NCBI RefSeq assembly: GCF_036699995.1
Contig: NZ_CP144906.1
Span: 204,501-268,500 of the forward strand
Origin: Clostridium beijerinckii
GTDB taxonomy: Bacteria > Bacillota > Clostridia > Clostridiales > Clostridiaceae
Length of the DNA stretch: 64,000 nt
Direction of reading: 5' to 3'
Under the pieces are notes generated by a model. The model was not told where the DNA came from. It did no database searches and was given only the letters and a program-made list of their open reading frames with translations. Made by a program: the position numbers and the translations under genes. Shown here in pieces: positions 9,619-18,138 of the stretch; position 1 is the stretch's first letter; every line of letters starts with the position of its first letter.

Positions 9619-10281
9619 ATGAGAATGAAAAAATGGATAGCATTGTTCTGCATATTTTGCTTAATGTCTGGAATCCCAGTAAGAACAAATTCCGAAGAAA
9701 ATAAAGATAAAAGGATAATATTAATAGATCCTGGTCATGGAGGAATTGATGGTGGGGCAAAATCAAAGAGTGGAACTATAGAGAAGGATATAAATTTATC
9801 TATATCTTTAAAGTTAAAAAAGGAGTTGGAGGATGCTGGATATGCTGTGTATATGACAAGAGAGGGAGATTCTCAATTGGATGCGAAGAAAGTTAAAGAT
9901 CTAAATGCCAGATGTCAAATGAAGAAGGATGTTAAATGTGATGCATTTATATCTATACATCAGAATATGTTTCCACAGTCCAGTTGCTTTGGGTCTCAAG
10001 TTTGGTATTCATCGAATGAGATCAGCAAGTCTTTAGCAGAAAATATTCAAGCGTCACTTAAAGAAACAATAAATGATAATAATAAGAGAGTTCCCAAGGC
10101 AGCAAAGGAACAATATAGAATACTTAGAGATGGATATGAGGGTGCATGTGTTCTCGTAGAATGTGGCTTTTTATCTAATTATGAGGAAGAGCAAAAACTA
10201 AAAAGTGATGAACATCAGGACAAAATAGCAAGAGGAATAACAGCTGGTATCAATAAATATTTTGAAAGTAAAGATAGCTAG
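9619..10281 (+). CDS. cwlD: Spore-cortex N-acetylmuramoyl-L-alanine amidase CwlD
   Basis: Amidase_3 family zinc enzyme that removes stem peptides during spore cortex synthesis, the first step to muramic lactam. 220 residues from ATG 9619, eight bases after TTGGAGGA; an ATG at 9598 lies upstream of that site. A signal peptide/anchor spans about residues 5-20 (WIALFCIFCLMSG). Zinc-site motifs are IDPGHGGIDGGA (H40), SIHQN and the catalytic VLVECGFLSN. No binding repeats, as expected for CwlD rather than vegetative amidases. The function is assigned by size, domain and its usual position after rpsI in clostridia. Confidence 0.85.
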   Translation: MRMKKWIALFCIFCLMSGIPVRTNSEENKDKRIILIDPGHGGIDGGAKSKSGTIEKDINLSISLKLKKELEDAGYAVYMTREGDSQLDAKKVKDLNARCQMKKDVKCDAFISIHQNMFPQSSCFGSQVWYSSNEISKSLAENIQASLKETINDNNKRVPKAAKEQYRILRDGYEGACVLVECGFLSNYEEEQKLKSDEHQDKIARGITAGINKYFESKDS

Positions 10282-10480
10282 TTATTTAATTTCATAAAAA
10301 TAGGACCAACTTTTATGCTGTTTTTTGGATAGTCATAAGAGTGATATAATTTGTCTACTAATAAAAAAAGATTATACAATAGCAAACAGGTTAAAAGAAC
10401 AATTAAAAAGTAAATTAGTATAGTTAGGAATTTATCTAAATTTTTAGGGTTCATAAATTAACCTCTCAAATATATAAAAT
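10282..10480. other. Noncoding spacer after cwlD
   Basis: No gene seen. An imperfect hairpin (CTTTTATG near 10312 with CATAAGAG near 10336) surrounds a short T-run and could end cwlD transcripts. TATAAT occurs near 10350 without a good -35 box. Confidence 0.3.
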
Positions 10481-10582
10481 AATTATATATGTTGCAATTG
10501 AATTCCTGCATTTTTAAAATTCAATACTTGGCTTACAAGTATTTTAAATGTAAGCCAGTTATTGCAACATATATATATAATT
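10481..10582. repeat. Three-way-junction inverted-repeat element
   Basis: A closed structure seen directly in the sequence: a perfect 15-bp outer stem (10484-10498 with 10561-10575) encloses two side hairpins, TGAATT/AATTCA (10499-10504, 10518-10523) and a perfect 9-bp TGGCTTACA/TGTAAGCCA (10529-10537, 10549-10557). No T-run follows, so it is not an ordinary terminator. It could be an RNA element, a miniature transposable repeat or a processing signal. No clear target duplication flanks it. Confidence 0.6.
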
Positions 10583-10629
10583 ATAGTAGTAATGAACTAT
10601 AATTATGAGCGATAAATTTAAAAATAGAG

Positions 10630-10765
10630 AAAGTATTTAGTAATATTAAGCAGGAAAATACTAAAAATGATCATAGAGAATGCTCCGCTTATGATTATAA
10701 CGTACAGTATATACCGCAATTTCTTGCATGGGGTTCTGAGAATTATTGGATTAAATAAAATTTAT
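10630..10765 (+). other. Run of three hairpins upstream of fumA
   Basis: Sequential inverted repeats: AGTATT/AATACT (about 10632-10661), ATCATA/TATGAT (10670-10675, 10690-10695, with GAG/CTC support inside) and CAATTTCT/AGAATTATTG (about 10717-10750). They lie 95-230 bases before the fumA start. They could be part of a leader RNA, but no promoter or terminator is clear and I do not recognise a known riboswitch. Confidence 0.35.
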
Positions 10766-10859
10766 TTGGGGTTGTAAATAATAAGAAATACTTTTAAACT
10801 TATATGTAGTAATAAGTATAAATGTATAGTTTATAAGTGATAATAAAGGAGCTGTAGGA

Positions 10860-11702
10860 ATGAGAGAAATAAATGTTGAACTTATAACAGAAGCTATTAA
10901 AAATTTATCAATTGAAGCTAATTATTTCTTAGGATCAGATATTAATGATGCATTATTAAATGCTAAGAAAGAAGAACCATGGAAATTAGCATCCGATGTT
11001 TTAGATAAGATATTAATAAATTCAGAAATTGCAAGAAATGAAAAAATGCCTATGTGCCAAGATACTGGAATGGCATGTGTGTTTATTGAAATAGGACAAG
11101 ATGTCCATTTAGTTGGTGGAAGGATTGAAGATGCGATTAATGAAGGTGTACGTAGGGGATATGAGGAAGGATTTCTAAGAAAATCGGTAGTAAAAGATCC
11201 GATAAGAAGGATTAATACAAAGGACAACACTCCAGCTATAATATATTATGACATAGTGGATGGCGATAAGGTTAAGATCATATTAGCGCCAAAGGGATTT
11301 GGTTCCGAAAATATGAGCAAAATAGGTATGCTAAAGCCATCAGATGGACTGGATGGAGTGAAGAAGTTCATAATAGATACAGTTAAAGCGGCAGGACCTA
11401 ACCCATGCCCTCCTATGGTAATAGGTGTTGGAATTGGAGGGACTTTTGATAAGGCAGCATACTTAGCTAAGAAAGCATTATTAAGACCCATCAATATAAG
11501 GAATGAAGATGAATTTTACAAGGAATTAGAATTGGAATTGTTACAAGAAGTAAATAAATTAGGAATTGGCCCACAAGGCTTCGGAGGTAAAACAACTGCA
11601 TTAGGATTAAATATAGAGACTTATTCAACGCATATTGCGGGGTTACCTGTTGCGGTAAATATAAATTGTCATGCTACTAGACATAAAGAGGTAATACTAT
11701 AA
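10860..11702 (+). CDS. fumA: Fumarate hydratase class I, alpha subunit (or tartrate dehydratase alpha)
   Basis: Catalyses, with the beta subunit, the reversible hydration of fumarate to malate using an oxygen-sensitive [4Fe-4S] cluster. 280 residues, the length of the separate N-terminal (alpha) chain in two-subunit enzymes. Three conserved cysteine regions are present: MPMCQDTGMACVF, GPNPCPPMV and NINCHATRH. AAAGGAGCTG precedes the ATG. L-tartrate dehydratase is a close relative and cannot be excluded; fumarase is more likely given the beta subunit next door and no tartrate gene nearby. Confidence 0.85.
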   Translation: MREINVELITEAIKNLSIEANYFLGSDINDALLNAKKEEPWKLASDVLDKILINSEIARNEKMPMCQDTGMACVFIEIGQDVHLVGGRIEDAINEGVRRGYEEGFLRKSVVKDPIRRINTKDNTPAIIYYDIVDGDKVKIILAPKGFGSENMSKIGMLKPSDGLDGVKKFIIDTVKAAGPNPCPPMVIGVGIGGTFDKAAYLAKKALLRPINIRNEDEFYKELELELLQEVNKLGIGPQGFGGKTTALGLNIETYSTHIAGLPVAVNINCHATRHKEVIL

Positions 11703-12008
11703 AAACTATAATTTAAATAAGATATATATAAGTTCTAAATAACATAGCTAATTCTTTATGAATTATCTAACTTTTACTATTTGACTATTTATAGATAAGC
11801 AATTCAAGAATTTTACTTATACATTGGATTAGTTCTTCAATTTACTTGAGTTAGCTTAATGTATATGTCAAGTTCTTGTTTGGGAAATCTATAAGATGAA
11901 GCTGTGATGAATTAAACTTTTTAGAGTTATATATTTTATTGGAAGTCTAATTAGTAAGAATGTATTAGAAATAAAAATTGAAATTATATGTATGATTGGA
12001 GAAAAGGT
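11703..12008. other. Long spacer between fumarase subunits
   Basis: 306 bases without a gene between alpha and beta chains. An 8-bp inverted repeat TATACATT/AATGTATA (11818-11825, 11858-11865) sits mid-way, with CAAG/CTTG repeats around it. No clear terminator T-run or promoter found. Confidence 0.4.
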
Positions 12009-12566
12009 ATGGAAATTAAATTAGAGACACCTCTTAATGAAGAAAAGATACGACAATTAAAAGCAGGAGATAGTATTTTGTTAAGTGGGATAATATATTC
12101 TGCTAGAGATGCCGCACATAAAAGATTAATAGAATTACTTGATGAAGGGAAGGAACTGCCTTTTAATATAAAAGATCAGGTTATATACTATGTTGGACCA
12201 TCACCAGCTAAGCCGGGTACTGTTATAGGATCTGCTGGTCCAACAACTAGCTATAGAATGGATGCTTATGCACCTAAATTAATGGACATTGGACTAAAAG
12301 GAATGATAGGTAAAGGTGCAAGAAACGATGAAGTAATTAGTTCAATCAAAAGGAATGAGGCAGTATACTTTGGAGCAATTGGAGGAGCGGCCGCATTAAT
12401 AGGAAAAAGTATTATTAAGTCTGAAATAATCGCTTATGAAGATTTAGGAGCTGAAGCTATAAGAAAAATGGAGGTTAAGGATATTCCTCTAGTTGTTATT
12501 ATCGATGCTCAAGGAAATAACCTGTATGAAATTGGTCAAAGAGAATATTTGGATTCGGTAAAATAA
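12009..12566 (+). CDS. fumB: Fumarate hydratase class I, beta subunit
   Basis: C-terminal chain of two-subunit class I fumarase. 185 residues from ATG 12009, which follows GGAGAAAAGG at good spacing and gives the usual beginning MEIKLETPLNEEKIRQLKAGD; an ATG at 11988 would add seven residues without a binding site. Conserved YVGPSPAKPGTVIGSAGP and MIGKGARND motifs form the substrate pocket. The symbol is used for the beta subunit only; some databases call such genes fumA/fumB or ttdB. Confidence 0.85.
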   Translation: MEIKLETPLNEEKIRQLKAGDSILLSGIIYSARDAAHKRLIELLDEGKELPFNIKDQVIYYVGPSPAKPGTVIGSAGPTTSYRMDAYAPKLMDIGLKGMIGKGARNDEVISSIKRNEAVYFGAIGGAAALIGKSIIKSEIIAYEDLGAEAIRKMEVKDIPLVVIIDAQGNNLYEIGQREYLDSVK

Positions 12567-12606
12567 ATTGAAGTTATATATTAAGCCGTATTAAAAGGAG
12601 AAATAT

Positions 12607-13368
12607 ATGGGCAGAATTAAGTTACCAGGAAAAGAGAAAAATAAAAGAATACTATTATTTGTGCTAGTGTTGATAGCATTGGGGATAATAGCTCATGAAT
12701 TTATAGAAAATAGAAATAGCAAGGATAGCAAATATAAAGAAGAAAATGAGATAATAATGCCAGAGGGAAAGCAACAATCAGATAATAATGTAGCCAATAA
12801 AGAACTAGAAAGTATAGATATGAAGAATGATTCTAAAAAGGCTGTTAATGATAAAACAAATGAAAAGTCTAGTTATTCGGCGAGGGAAAATGAATTATAC
12901 GGCGAAGCATATAATTTATTTTTTTCACATAAGTACACTGAGTCAATTAGCAAAGCAGATTTGCTTATAAATGAATTTCCAAGTAATGCAATGGGATATA
13001 ATATAAGAGGAATTGCGAAATCTTATAATGGAGATTTTAATAGTGGTATAGATGATATAGATAAGGCATTAAGTATTGACAATAATTATGGATATGCAAG
13101 GTTTAATAAAGCACTTACATATGAGTTATATGGAAAAATGGATGACGCACTTGAATGGTATAATAAGGCTTTAGATGTTGAAGATTATGAATGGAGTTAT
13201 TATGGTATAGCATCTATTTATGGAAGAAGAGGAGATATAAAAAATACAATGCTATATTTGAATAAAGCAATACAAATGGATGAATCAATAAAGGATATAG
13301 CAAAAGAAGAGCATGATTTTGATCCAGTTAAAAATTCAGAAGAATTTCAAAAAGCAGTGTATAATTAA
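12607..13368 (+). CDS. Membrane-anchored TPR protein
   Basis: 253 residues: one N-terminal transmembrane segment (ILLFVLVLIALGIIAHEF, about 15-33), a Lys/Asn/Glu-rich linker to about residue 90, then three to four tetratricopeptide repeats (for example AMGYNIRGIAKSYNGDFNSG and YARFNKALTYELYGKMDDAL). TPRs make protein-binding scaffolds; the orientation suggests they face outside. AAAAGGAG precedes the ATG. It lies 69 bases ahead of a two-component system in the same direction, which suggests but does not prove a link to sensing. Specific function unknown. Confidence 0.8.
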   Translation: MGRIKLPGKEKNKRILLFVLVLIALGIIAHEFIENRNSKDSKYKEENEIIMPEGKQQSDNNVANKELESIDMKNDSKKAVNDKTNEKSSYSARENELYGEAYNLFFSHKYTESISKADLLINEFPSNAMGYNIRGIAKSYNGDFNSGIDDIDKALSIDNNYGYARFNKALTYELYGKMDDALEWYNKALDVEDYEWSYYGIASIYGRRGDIKNTMLYLNKAIQMDESIKDIAKEEHDFDPVKNSEEFQKAVYN

Positions 13369-13437
13369 TTTAATATTAGAAGATAAGTTCATTATAAAAC
13401 AATATTATGTAAGACGTGGACTTTAGGAGGAATTTGT

Positions 13438-14130
13438 ATGTTCAATGTATTAGTAGTTGATGACGAAAAGGAAATACGAGATGCAATTGAAATATATTTA
13501 AGAGGCGAAAATTTAAAAGTATTTAAGGCTGAGGATGGATTGGAAGCTTTAGATATTCTTGAAAAAGAAAAGATACATTTAATTATACTAGATATAATGA
13601 TGCCTAGATTTGATGGGATACGTACTTGTTTAAAGATAAGAGAAAGTCAAAACTTACCTATAATAATGTTATCTGCAAAGGGCGAAGATTCAGATAAAAT
13701 ATTAGGATTAAATGTAGGAGCGGATGATTATATAACTAAACCATTTAACCACTTAGAATTGGTAGCAAGAGTTAAATCTCAATTAAGAAGATATGAGAAA
13801 CCGCTAAATGTGGAAGAGGGTAAGGATATAATTAAAGTTAAAGATTTGGTAATAGATACTGTTGCAAAAAAGATTACTTTGCGAGGAGAAGATGTTAAGG
13901 TAACAGCTACAGAATACAAAATATTATATTTGCTAGCATCAAACTTAGGAAAAGTATTTTCTATTAAAGAGATATACGAAAACGTGTGGGAAGAAATATT
14001 TTACAAAAGTGAAAATACAGTAACCGTACATATTAGGAGAATAAGAGAAAAAATTGAAATAAACACAAAAGAGCCTGAATATATCAAGGTGGTGTGGGGG
14101 ATTGGATACAAGATTGAAAAGGAAGATTAA
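13438..14130 (+). CDS. OmpR-family response regulator
   Basis: 230 residues: receiver domain with acidic pocket VVDDEKE, phospho-acceptor D52 in IILDIMMPRFDG and the switch Lys in DDYITKPFNH, then a winged-helix DNA-binding domain (EYKILYLLASNLGKVFSI, VHIRRIREKIE, VWGIGYKIE). Preceded by AGGAGGAA. Overlaps the histidine kinase gene by 29 bases, so they form a translationally coupled pair. Target genes cannot be told from sequence. Confidence 0.93.
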   Translation: MFNVLVVDDEKEIRDAIEIYLRGENLKVFKAEDGLEALDILEKEKIHLIILDIMMPRFDGIRTCLKIRESQNLPIIMLSAKGEDSDKILGLNVGADDYITKPFNHLELVARVKSQLRRYEKPLNVEEGKDIIKVKDLVIDTVAKKITLRGEDVKVTATEYKILYLLASNLGKVFSIKEIYENVWEEIFYKSENTVTVHIRRIREKIEINTKEPEYIKVVWGIGYKIEKED

Positions 14131-15457
14131 CCTATATTTTAGTAGCATTTATTTAGTTGATATAATAATTGTAGCATTGATAACATTATTTTTACTTTCA
14201 ATATTGGGTGATTATATACAAATTAATAGGTCACAACACAGTTTAGCAGTTAATAGAATTAAAAGTGATTTAAGAGGACTAATTTTCTTAGCTGTTATAT
14301 ATGTGGCGTTTATTACAAAGATTATTTTCATATTGAAAAAGAATCAAAATTCACCTAGAATACAATCTGATTTTGTTAATAATGTGATTTTTGTAATTAA
14401 AAATGGGTTTCATTATAAAGAAACAAGGAGCAAATTAATAATATCGATTGCATTAGCATTGATATTATTAATTGCATATTTATATTTTCTTGCTACTGGA
14501 GGATATGAAAATAATATATTTGTGAAGTTCTTCCAAACGTATCCATTTAAAGGAAGTGTATTTGTTATTATAATATTATTTTTCACTATGATGTATGCAT
14601 TAAAGAAGACTCTAGACATAATAGTGGTAAATGATGCACTTAGAAGAGTTAGTGAAGGAAATTTGCAAGATGATATTAAATTGGATGGATCGCCTGCGAT
14701 AAAAGAGCTTGCAAAAAATATTAACTTAATAAAAGCGGGATATAAGGAAATATTAGAAAATGGTGTTCACAATGAGAAACTGAAAACAGAATTAATATCG
14801 AATGTATCGCATGACTTAAAGACGCCGCTAACATCAATTATAAATTATGTTAACATACTAAAGAATAGTGATATAACAGAGGAAGAAAGAGAAGAATACT
14901 TATTAATATTGGAAAGAAAGTCACTAAAATTAAAAGTTTTAATTGAAGATTTATTTGAAATGTCAAAAATCAATAGTGGGAAAATTAAGTTAAATAGAGA
15001 GTTAATAGACATACTATCATTAATACATCAAGGGATAGGTGAATATAGTACTTTATATGAGGAAAAAAATATTTCCTTTAAAGTAACAAGTGAAGAAGAT
15101 GCTGTATATATGGAACTTGATGGAAAGATGATGTCAAGAGCCTTAGAAAATATAATAATTAATTCACTAAAGTATTCAATGAGCAATACTAGGGTTTATA
15201 TTAATGTAAAAATAGATGGTGATTTTGTTAATGTCGGCGTGAAAAATATTGCTAATTACGAAATGGATTTTAATGAAGACGAAATGTTTGAAAGATTTGC
15301 AAGAGGAGATAAGTCTAGAAATTCTAAAGTAGAAGGTTCTGGATTAGGTCTAGCAATCACAAAGAGTATAGTTGAACTTCATGGTGGAGAAGTTAAAATA
15401 AAAAAAGAAGGAGATATGTTTAAAATTTATCTTATGCTTCCAATAAATAAGGGATAA
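14102..15457 (+). CDS. Membrane sensor histidine kinase
   Basis: Up to 451 residues with four predicted transmembrane helices (about 18-37, 57-78, 112-131, 152-167), a HAMP-like linker, a dimerisation domain with phospho-acceptor H237 (SNVSHDLKTPLTS) and an ATPase domain with the G box GSGLGLAITKS. There is no large extracellular domain, so the signal is probably sensed in or near the membrane. No ATG fits; TTG 14102 or TTG 14114 is the likely start, with the GGTGGTGTGGGGG at 14088-14100 as binding site, so the N-terminus is uncertain by four residues. Partner of the preceding regulator. Confidence 0.9.
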   Translation: MDTRLKRKINLYFSSIYLVDIIIVALITLFLLSILGDYIQINRSQHSLAVNRIKSDLRGLIFLAVIYVAFITKIIFILKKNQNSPRIQSDFVNNVIFVIKNGFHYKETRSKLIISIALALILLIAYLYFLATGGYENNIFVKFFQTYPFKGSVFVIIILFFTMMYALKKTLDIIVVNDALRRVSEGNLQDDIKLDGSPAIKELAKNINLIKAGYKEILENGVHNEKLKTELISNVSHDLKTPLTSIINYVNILKNSDITEEEREEYLLILERKSLKLKVLIEDLFEMSKINSGKIKLNRELIDILSLIHQGIGEYSTLYEEKNISFKVTSEEDAVYMELDGKMMSRALENIIINSLKYSMSNTRVYINVKIDGDFVNVGVKNIANYEMDFNEDEMFERFARGDKSRNSKVEGSGLGLAITKSIVELHGGEVKIKKEGDMFKIYLMLPINKG

Positions 15458-15488
15458 AAAATATTAATAAATAAATTTTATCAATTAG

Positions 15489-15528
15489 GTAGTTAATCTA
15501 TAGAAAACTAAAGATTAGCTACTTTTTT
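15489..15528 (+). terminator. Terminator after the histidine kinase
   Basis: GTAGTTAATCT (15489-15499) pairs with AGATTAGCTAC (15512-15522, one G-U pair) followed by six T residues. Confidence 0.9.
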
Positions 15529-15582
15529 CATATATATCTATAAATTTTAAGGTTTTACAATTATCATGCTAACAATTATAAT

Positions 15583-15639
15583 ATACGATATGTTGTATAG
15601 AAAAATTAAATTACATACAAAAAACACAATATGTAGTAG
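15583..15639 (+). promoter_or_regulatory. Two NrdR-box-like sites before nrdA
   Basis: Sites at 15583-15598 (ATACGATATGTTGTAT) and 15624-15639 (ACACAATATGTAGTAG) resemble the NrdR consensus acaCwAtATaTwGtgt and start 41 bases apart, close to four helical turns. NrdR represses ribonucleotide reductase genes through paired boxes. No nrdR gene is in the window. Confidence 0.55.
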
Positions 15640-15653
15640 GGAGAGATAATTGA

Positions 15654-17885
15654 ATGTCGCTTTTGAGTGAATTATGCAAAGATGCTATTAATGCAATTAA
15701 AGATAATGAGGGACTTTATACAGAAGATAAACTATTAGATGCTTTAAATCCAATTATAAGAAAAGATATGAATAAAAGAGAAATAAGAAATTCATTGATA
15801 CAAGTAGCGCTGGAATTAACTACAGATATGGAGCCTAATTGGCAATATGTAGCAGCTAGAGCGTATACATATGAACTTTATGATAGAGTTAGAAGTTCTA
15901 GAAATTTAGAGGAGGATAAGAATTTATACCAGAATTATTACGAATTTATTGAATCTCTAACTGAAAGAGGTCTTTATGGAGAATATATTTTGAAGAATTA
16001 CTCAAGAGATGATATTTTAGAACTGGAGAAGGATATAAAGCCGGAAAGGGATTTTCTATTTAATTATAGTGGAATCAATCTTTTAGCAAGCAGATACTTA
16101 GTTCAAGATTATAATAGAAGCCCTATAGAGCTTCCTCAGCAAATGTTTATGGGAATAGCTATGCATCTTGCAATTCCAGAGAAAGAAGAAAATAGAGTAT
16201 ATTGGGCAAAGAGATTTTATGATGTACTTAGTTCGTTAAAAGCCACTATGGCGACTCCAACAATGTCTAATGCACGAAAGCCATTTTATCAATTAAGTTC
16301 ATGCTTTATAGATTCAGTGGAAGATAGTTTAGAGGGAATCTATAAATCGCTTGATAATTTTGCTAAAGTATCTAAATTTGGCGGTGGAATGGGCATATAT
16401 ATGGGGAAAATTAGAGCATTAGGTTCACCAATAAGAGGATTTAAGGGAGCATCTGGAGGGGTAATACCGTGGGTTAAATTATTTAATGATACAGCAATAG
16501 CTGTAGATCAGTTAGGTGTGAGAAATGGCTCGGTGGCAATATGGTTAGATGCATGGCATAAGGATATTCCTGAGTTTCTTCAAATAAGGACTAATAATGG
16601 GGATGATAGAAAAAAGGCACATGATGTATTTCCAGGCATATGCTACCCCGATTTATTTTGGAGGCTTGCTGAAAATGATATAGATGCTAATTGGTATATG
16701 ATGTGTCCACATGAGATTAAGACCATTAAAGGATATGCATTAGAAGACTTTTATGGAGAGCAATGGGAAGAAAAGTATTATGAATGTGTAAGTGATGAGC
16801 GAATAGAGAAAAGAGTAATGTCAGTAAAAGATTTAGTGAGATTAATCATAAAGAGTGCGGTTGAAACTGGAGCACCATTCGCATTTTATAGAGATATGAC
16901 AAATAAAATGAATCCGAATAAGCATAAAGGAATGATATATTCATCAAATTTATGTACTGAAATCATGCAGAATATGAGTCCGATGAAGATACAAAAGAGT
17001 CAAATTATTAATGATAAAGATGAATATGCTGTGGTTGAGAAAATAATACCAGGAGATTTTGTTGTATGTAATCTTTCATCAGTAGTACTTGGAAATATAG
17101 ATGTATGTAATGATGAAGAGGTGGAATATGTTGTTGAAACTCAGATTAGAGCAATGGATAATGTAATTGACTTAAACTATTATTCAGTTCCTTTTGCTGA
17201 GATTACAAACAAAAAGTATAGGGCGATAGGTCTTGGGACTAGTGGGTATCATCATATGCTTGTTAACAATAAGATACATTGGACGGAAGAAGAACATAAA
17301 AGTTTTGTGGATAAAGTTTATGAGAAGATAAACTACTATGCTATAAAAGCCAGTATGAACATATCAAAAGAAAAAGGATGCTATGAATTGTTTAAGGGAT
17401 CTGATTGGGATACTGGAGAGTATTTTAAACTAAGAAACTACAATAGCTTTAAATGGAATGAACTAAAGGAGCTAGTTCATGAATTTGGAACTAGAAATGG
17501 ATATTTAATTGCAGTAGCACCAAATGGTTCGACGGCAACAATTGCAGGAACAACAGAAGGAATTGATCCTATTATGGCAAGATTCTATTTAGAAGAGAAA
17601 AAGGGAAGTATAATTCCTAAGACTGCACCAAATCTCTCAGAAGATAATTATTGGTATTATAATTCGGCTTATAATATAGAACAAATGTGGTGTGTTAAAA
17701 TGAACGGAATACGTCAGAGGCATATAGATCAAGGTCAATCCTTTAATCTTTATATAACGAGTAGCTATACAATGAGGCAAATAATGAACTTATATATAGA
17801 GGCATGTAAATGTGGCGTTAAATCTATATATTATGTCAGATCAAAATCATTAGAAGTGACAGAATGTGAAACTTGTTCAGCGTAA
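15654..17885 (+). CDS. nrdA: Ribonucleoside-diphosphate reductase, class I alpha subunit
   Basis: Large catalytic subunit that reduces ribonucleotides to deoxyribonucleotides using a radical delivered by the beta subunit. 743 residues. Active-site residues visible: C217 (QLSSCF) and C472 (VVCNLSS) as the redox pair, N432, C434 and E436 (NLCTEIM) for radical chemistry, and the C-terminal relay C738/C741 (CETC). The N-terminus lacks a complete ATP-cone: only about 50 residues precede the core (PNWQYVAARAYTYEL), like the partial cone of Bacillus NrdE, so overall dATP control may be altered. GGGAGAGA precedes the ATG. nrdB follows after 253 bases. Confidence 0.92.
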   Translation: MSLLSELCKDAINAIKDNEGLYTEDKLLDALNPIIRKDMNKREIRNSLIQVALELTTDMEPNWQYVAARAYTYELYDRVRSSRNLEEDKNLYQNYYEFIESLTERGLYGEYILKNYSRDDILELEKDIKPERDFLFNYSGINLLASRYLVQDYNRSPIELPQQMFMGIAMHLAIPEKEENRVYWAKRFYDVLSSLKATMATPTMSNARKPFYQLSSCFIDSVEDSLEGIYKSLDNFAKVSKFGGGMGIYMGKIRALGSPIRGFKGASGGVIPWVKLFNDTAIAVDQLGVRNGSVAIWLDAWHKDIPEFLQIRTNNGDDRKKAHDVFPGICYPDLFWRLAENDIDANWYMMCPHEIKTIKGYALEDFYGEQWEEKYYECVSDERIEKRVMSVKDLVRLIIKSAVETGAPFAFYRDMTNKMNPNKHKGMIYSSNLCTEIMQNMSPMKIQKSQIINDKDEYAVVEKIIPGDFVVCNLSSVVLGNIDVCNDEEVEYVVETQIRAMDNVIDLNYYSVPFAEITNKKYRAIGLGTSGYHHMLVNNKIHWTEEEHKSFVDKVYEKINYYAIKASMNISKEKGCYELFKGSDWDTGEYFKLRNYNSFKWNELKELVHEFGTRNGYLIAVAPNGSTATIAGTTEGIDPIMARFYLEEKKGSIIPKTAPNLSEDNYWYYNSAYNIEQMWCVKMNGIRQRHIDQGQSFNLYITSSYTMRQIMNLYIEACKCGVKSIYYVRSKSLEVTECETCSA

Positions 17886-17950
17886 GAGTACTTTGTAATC
17901 TATGGATAAATAGTTGGCAGTAGGGTTTATACATAGTGAGATTGATAAAC

Positions 17951-17979
17951 GAGAACTCAAATTTTATATTTGGGTTCTC
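17951..17979 (+). other. Hairpin between nrdA and nrdB
   Basis: GAGAACTCAAA (17951-17961) pairs with TTTGGGTTCTC (17969-17979, one G-U). It has no T-run after it, so it is more likely an mRNA stability or partial attenuation element than a full terminator. Confidence 0.5.
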
Positions 17980-18084
17980 AAGCTAATTAAGTTCTTTGAT
18001 ATTACTTGGTTATTTGAACTTATGAAAAATAAAATATATGAATAATTATGATTTGTTAAGATATAAAATGTTTAGAATTAATTG

Positions 18085-18114
18085 CTATATAACTAACATA
18101 CGTTAGCTATATAG
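18085..18114. promoter_or_regulatory. 13-bp inverted repeat just upstream of nrdB
   Basis: Arms CTATATAACTAAC (18085-18097) and GTTAGCTATATAG (18102-18114) match at 12 of 13 positions with loop ATAC. It ends 24 bases before the nrdB start. It could be an operator or an RNA hairpin controlling nrdB separately from nrdA; it does not fit the NrdR box well. Confidence 0.5.
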
Positions 18115-18138
18115 TACTTAGAGAATAGGAGTGCAGAT

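Noticed and set aside
18085..18114. NrdR box before nrdB
   Set aside because: The CTATATAG core fits poorly with the consensus order CwAtATaTwG, so I list it as a generic inverted repeat.
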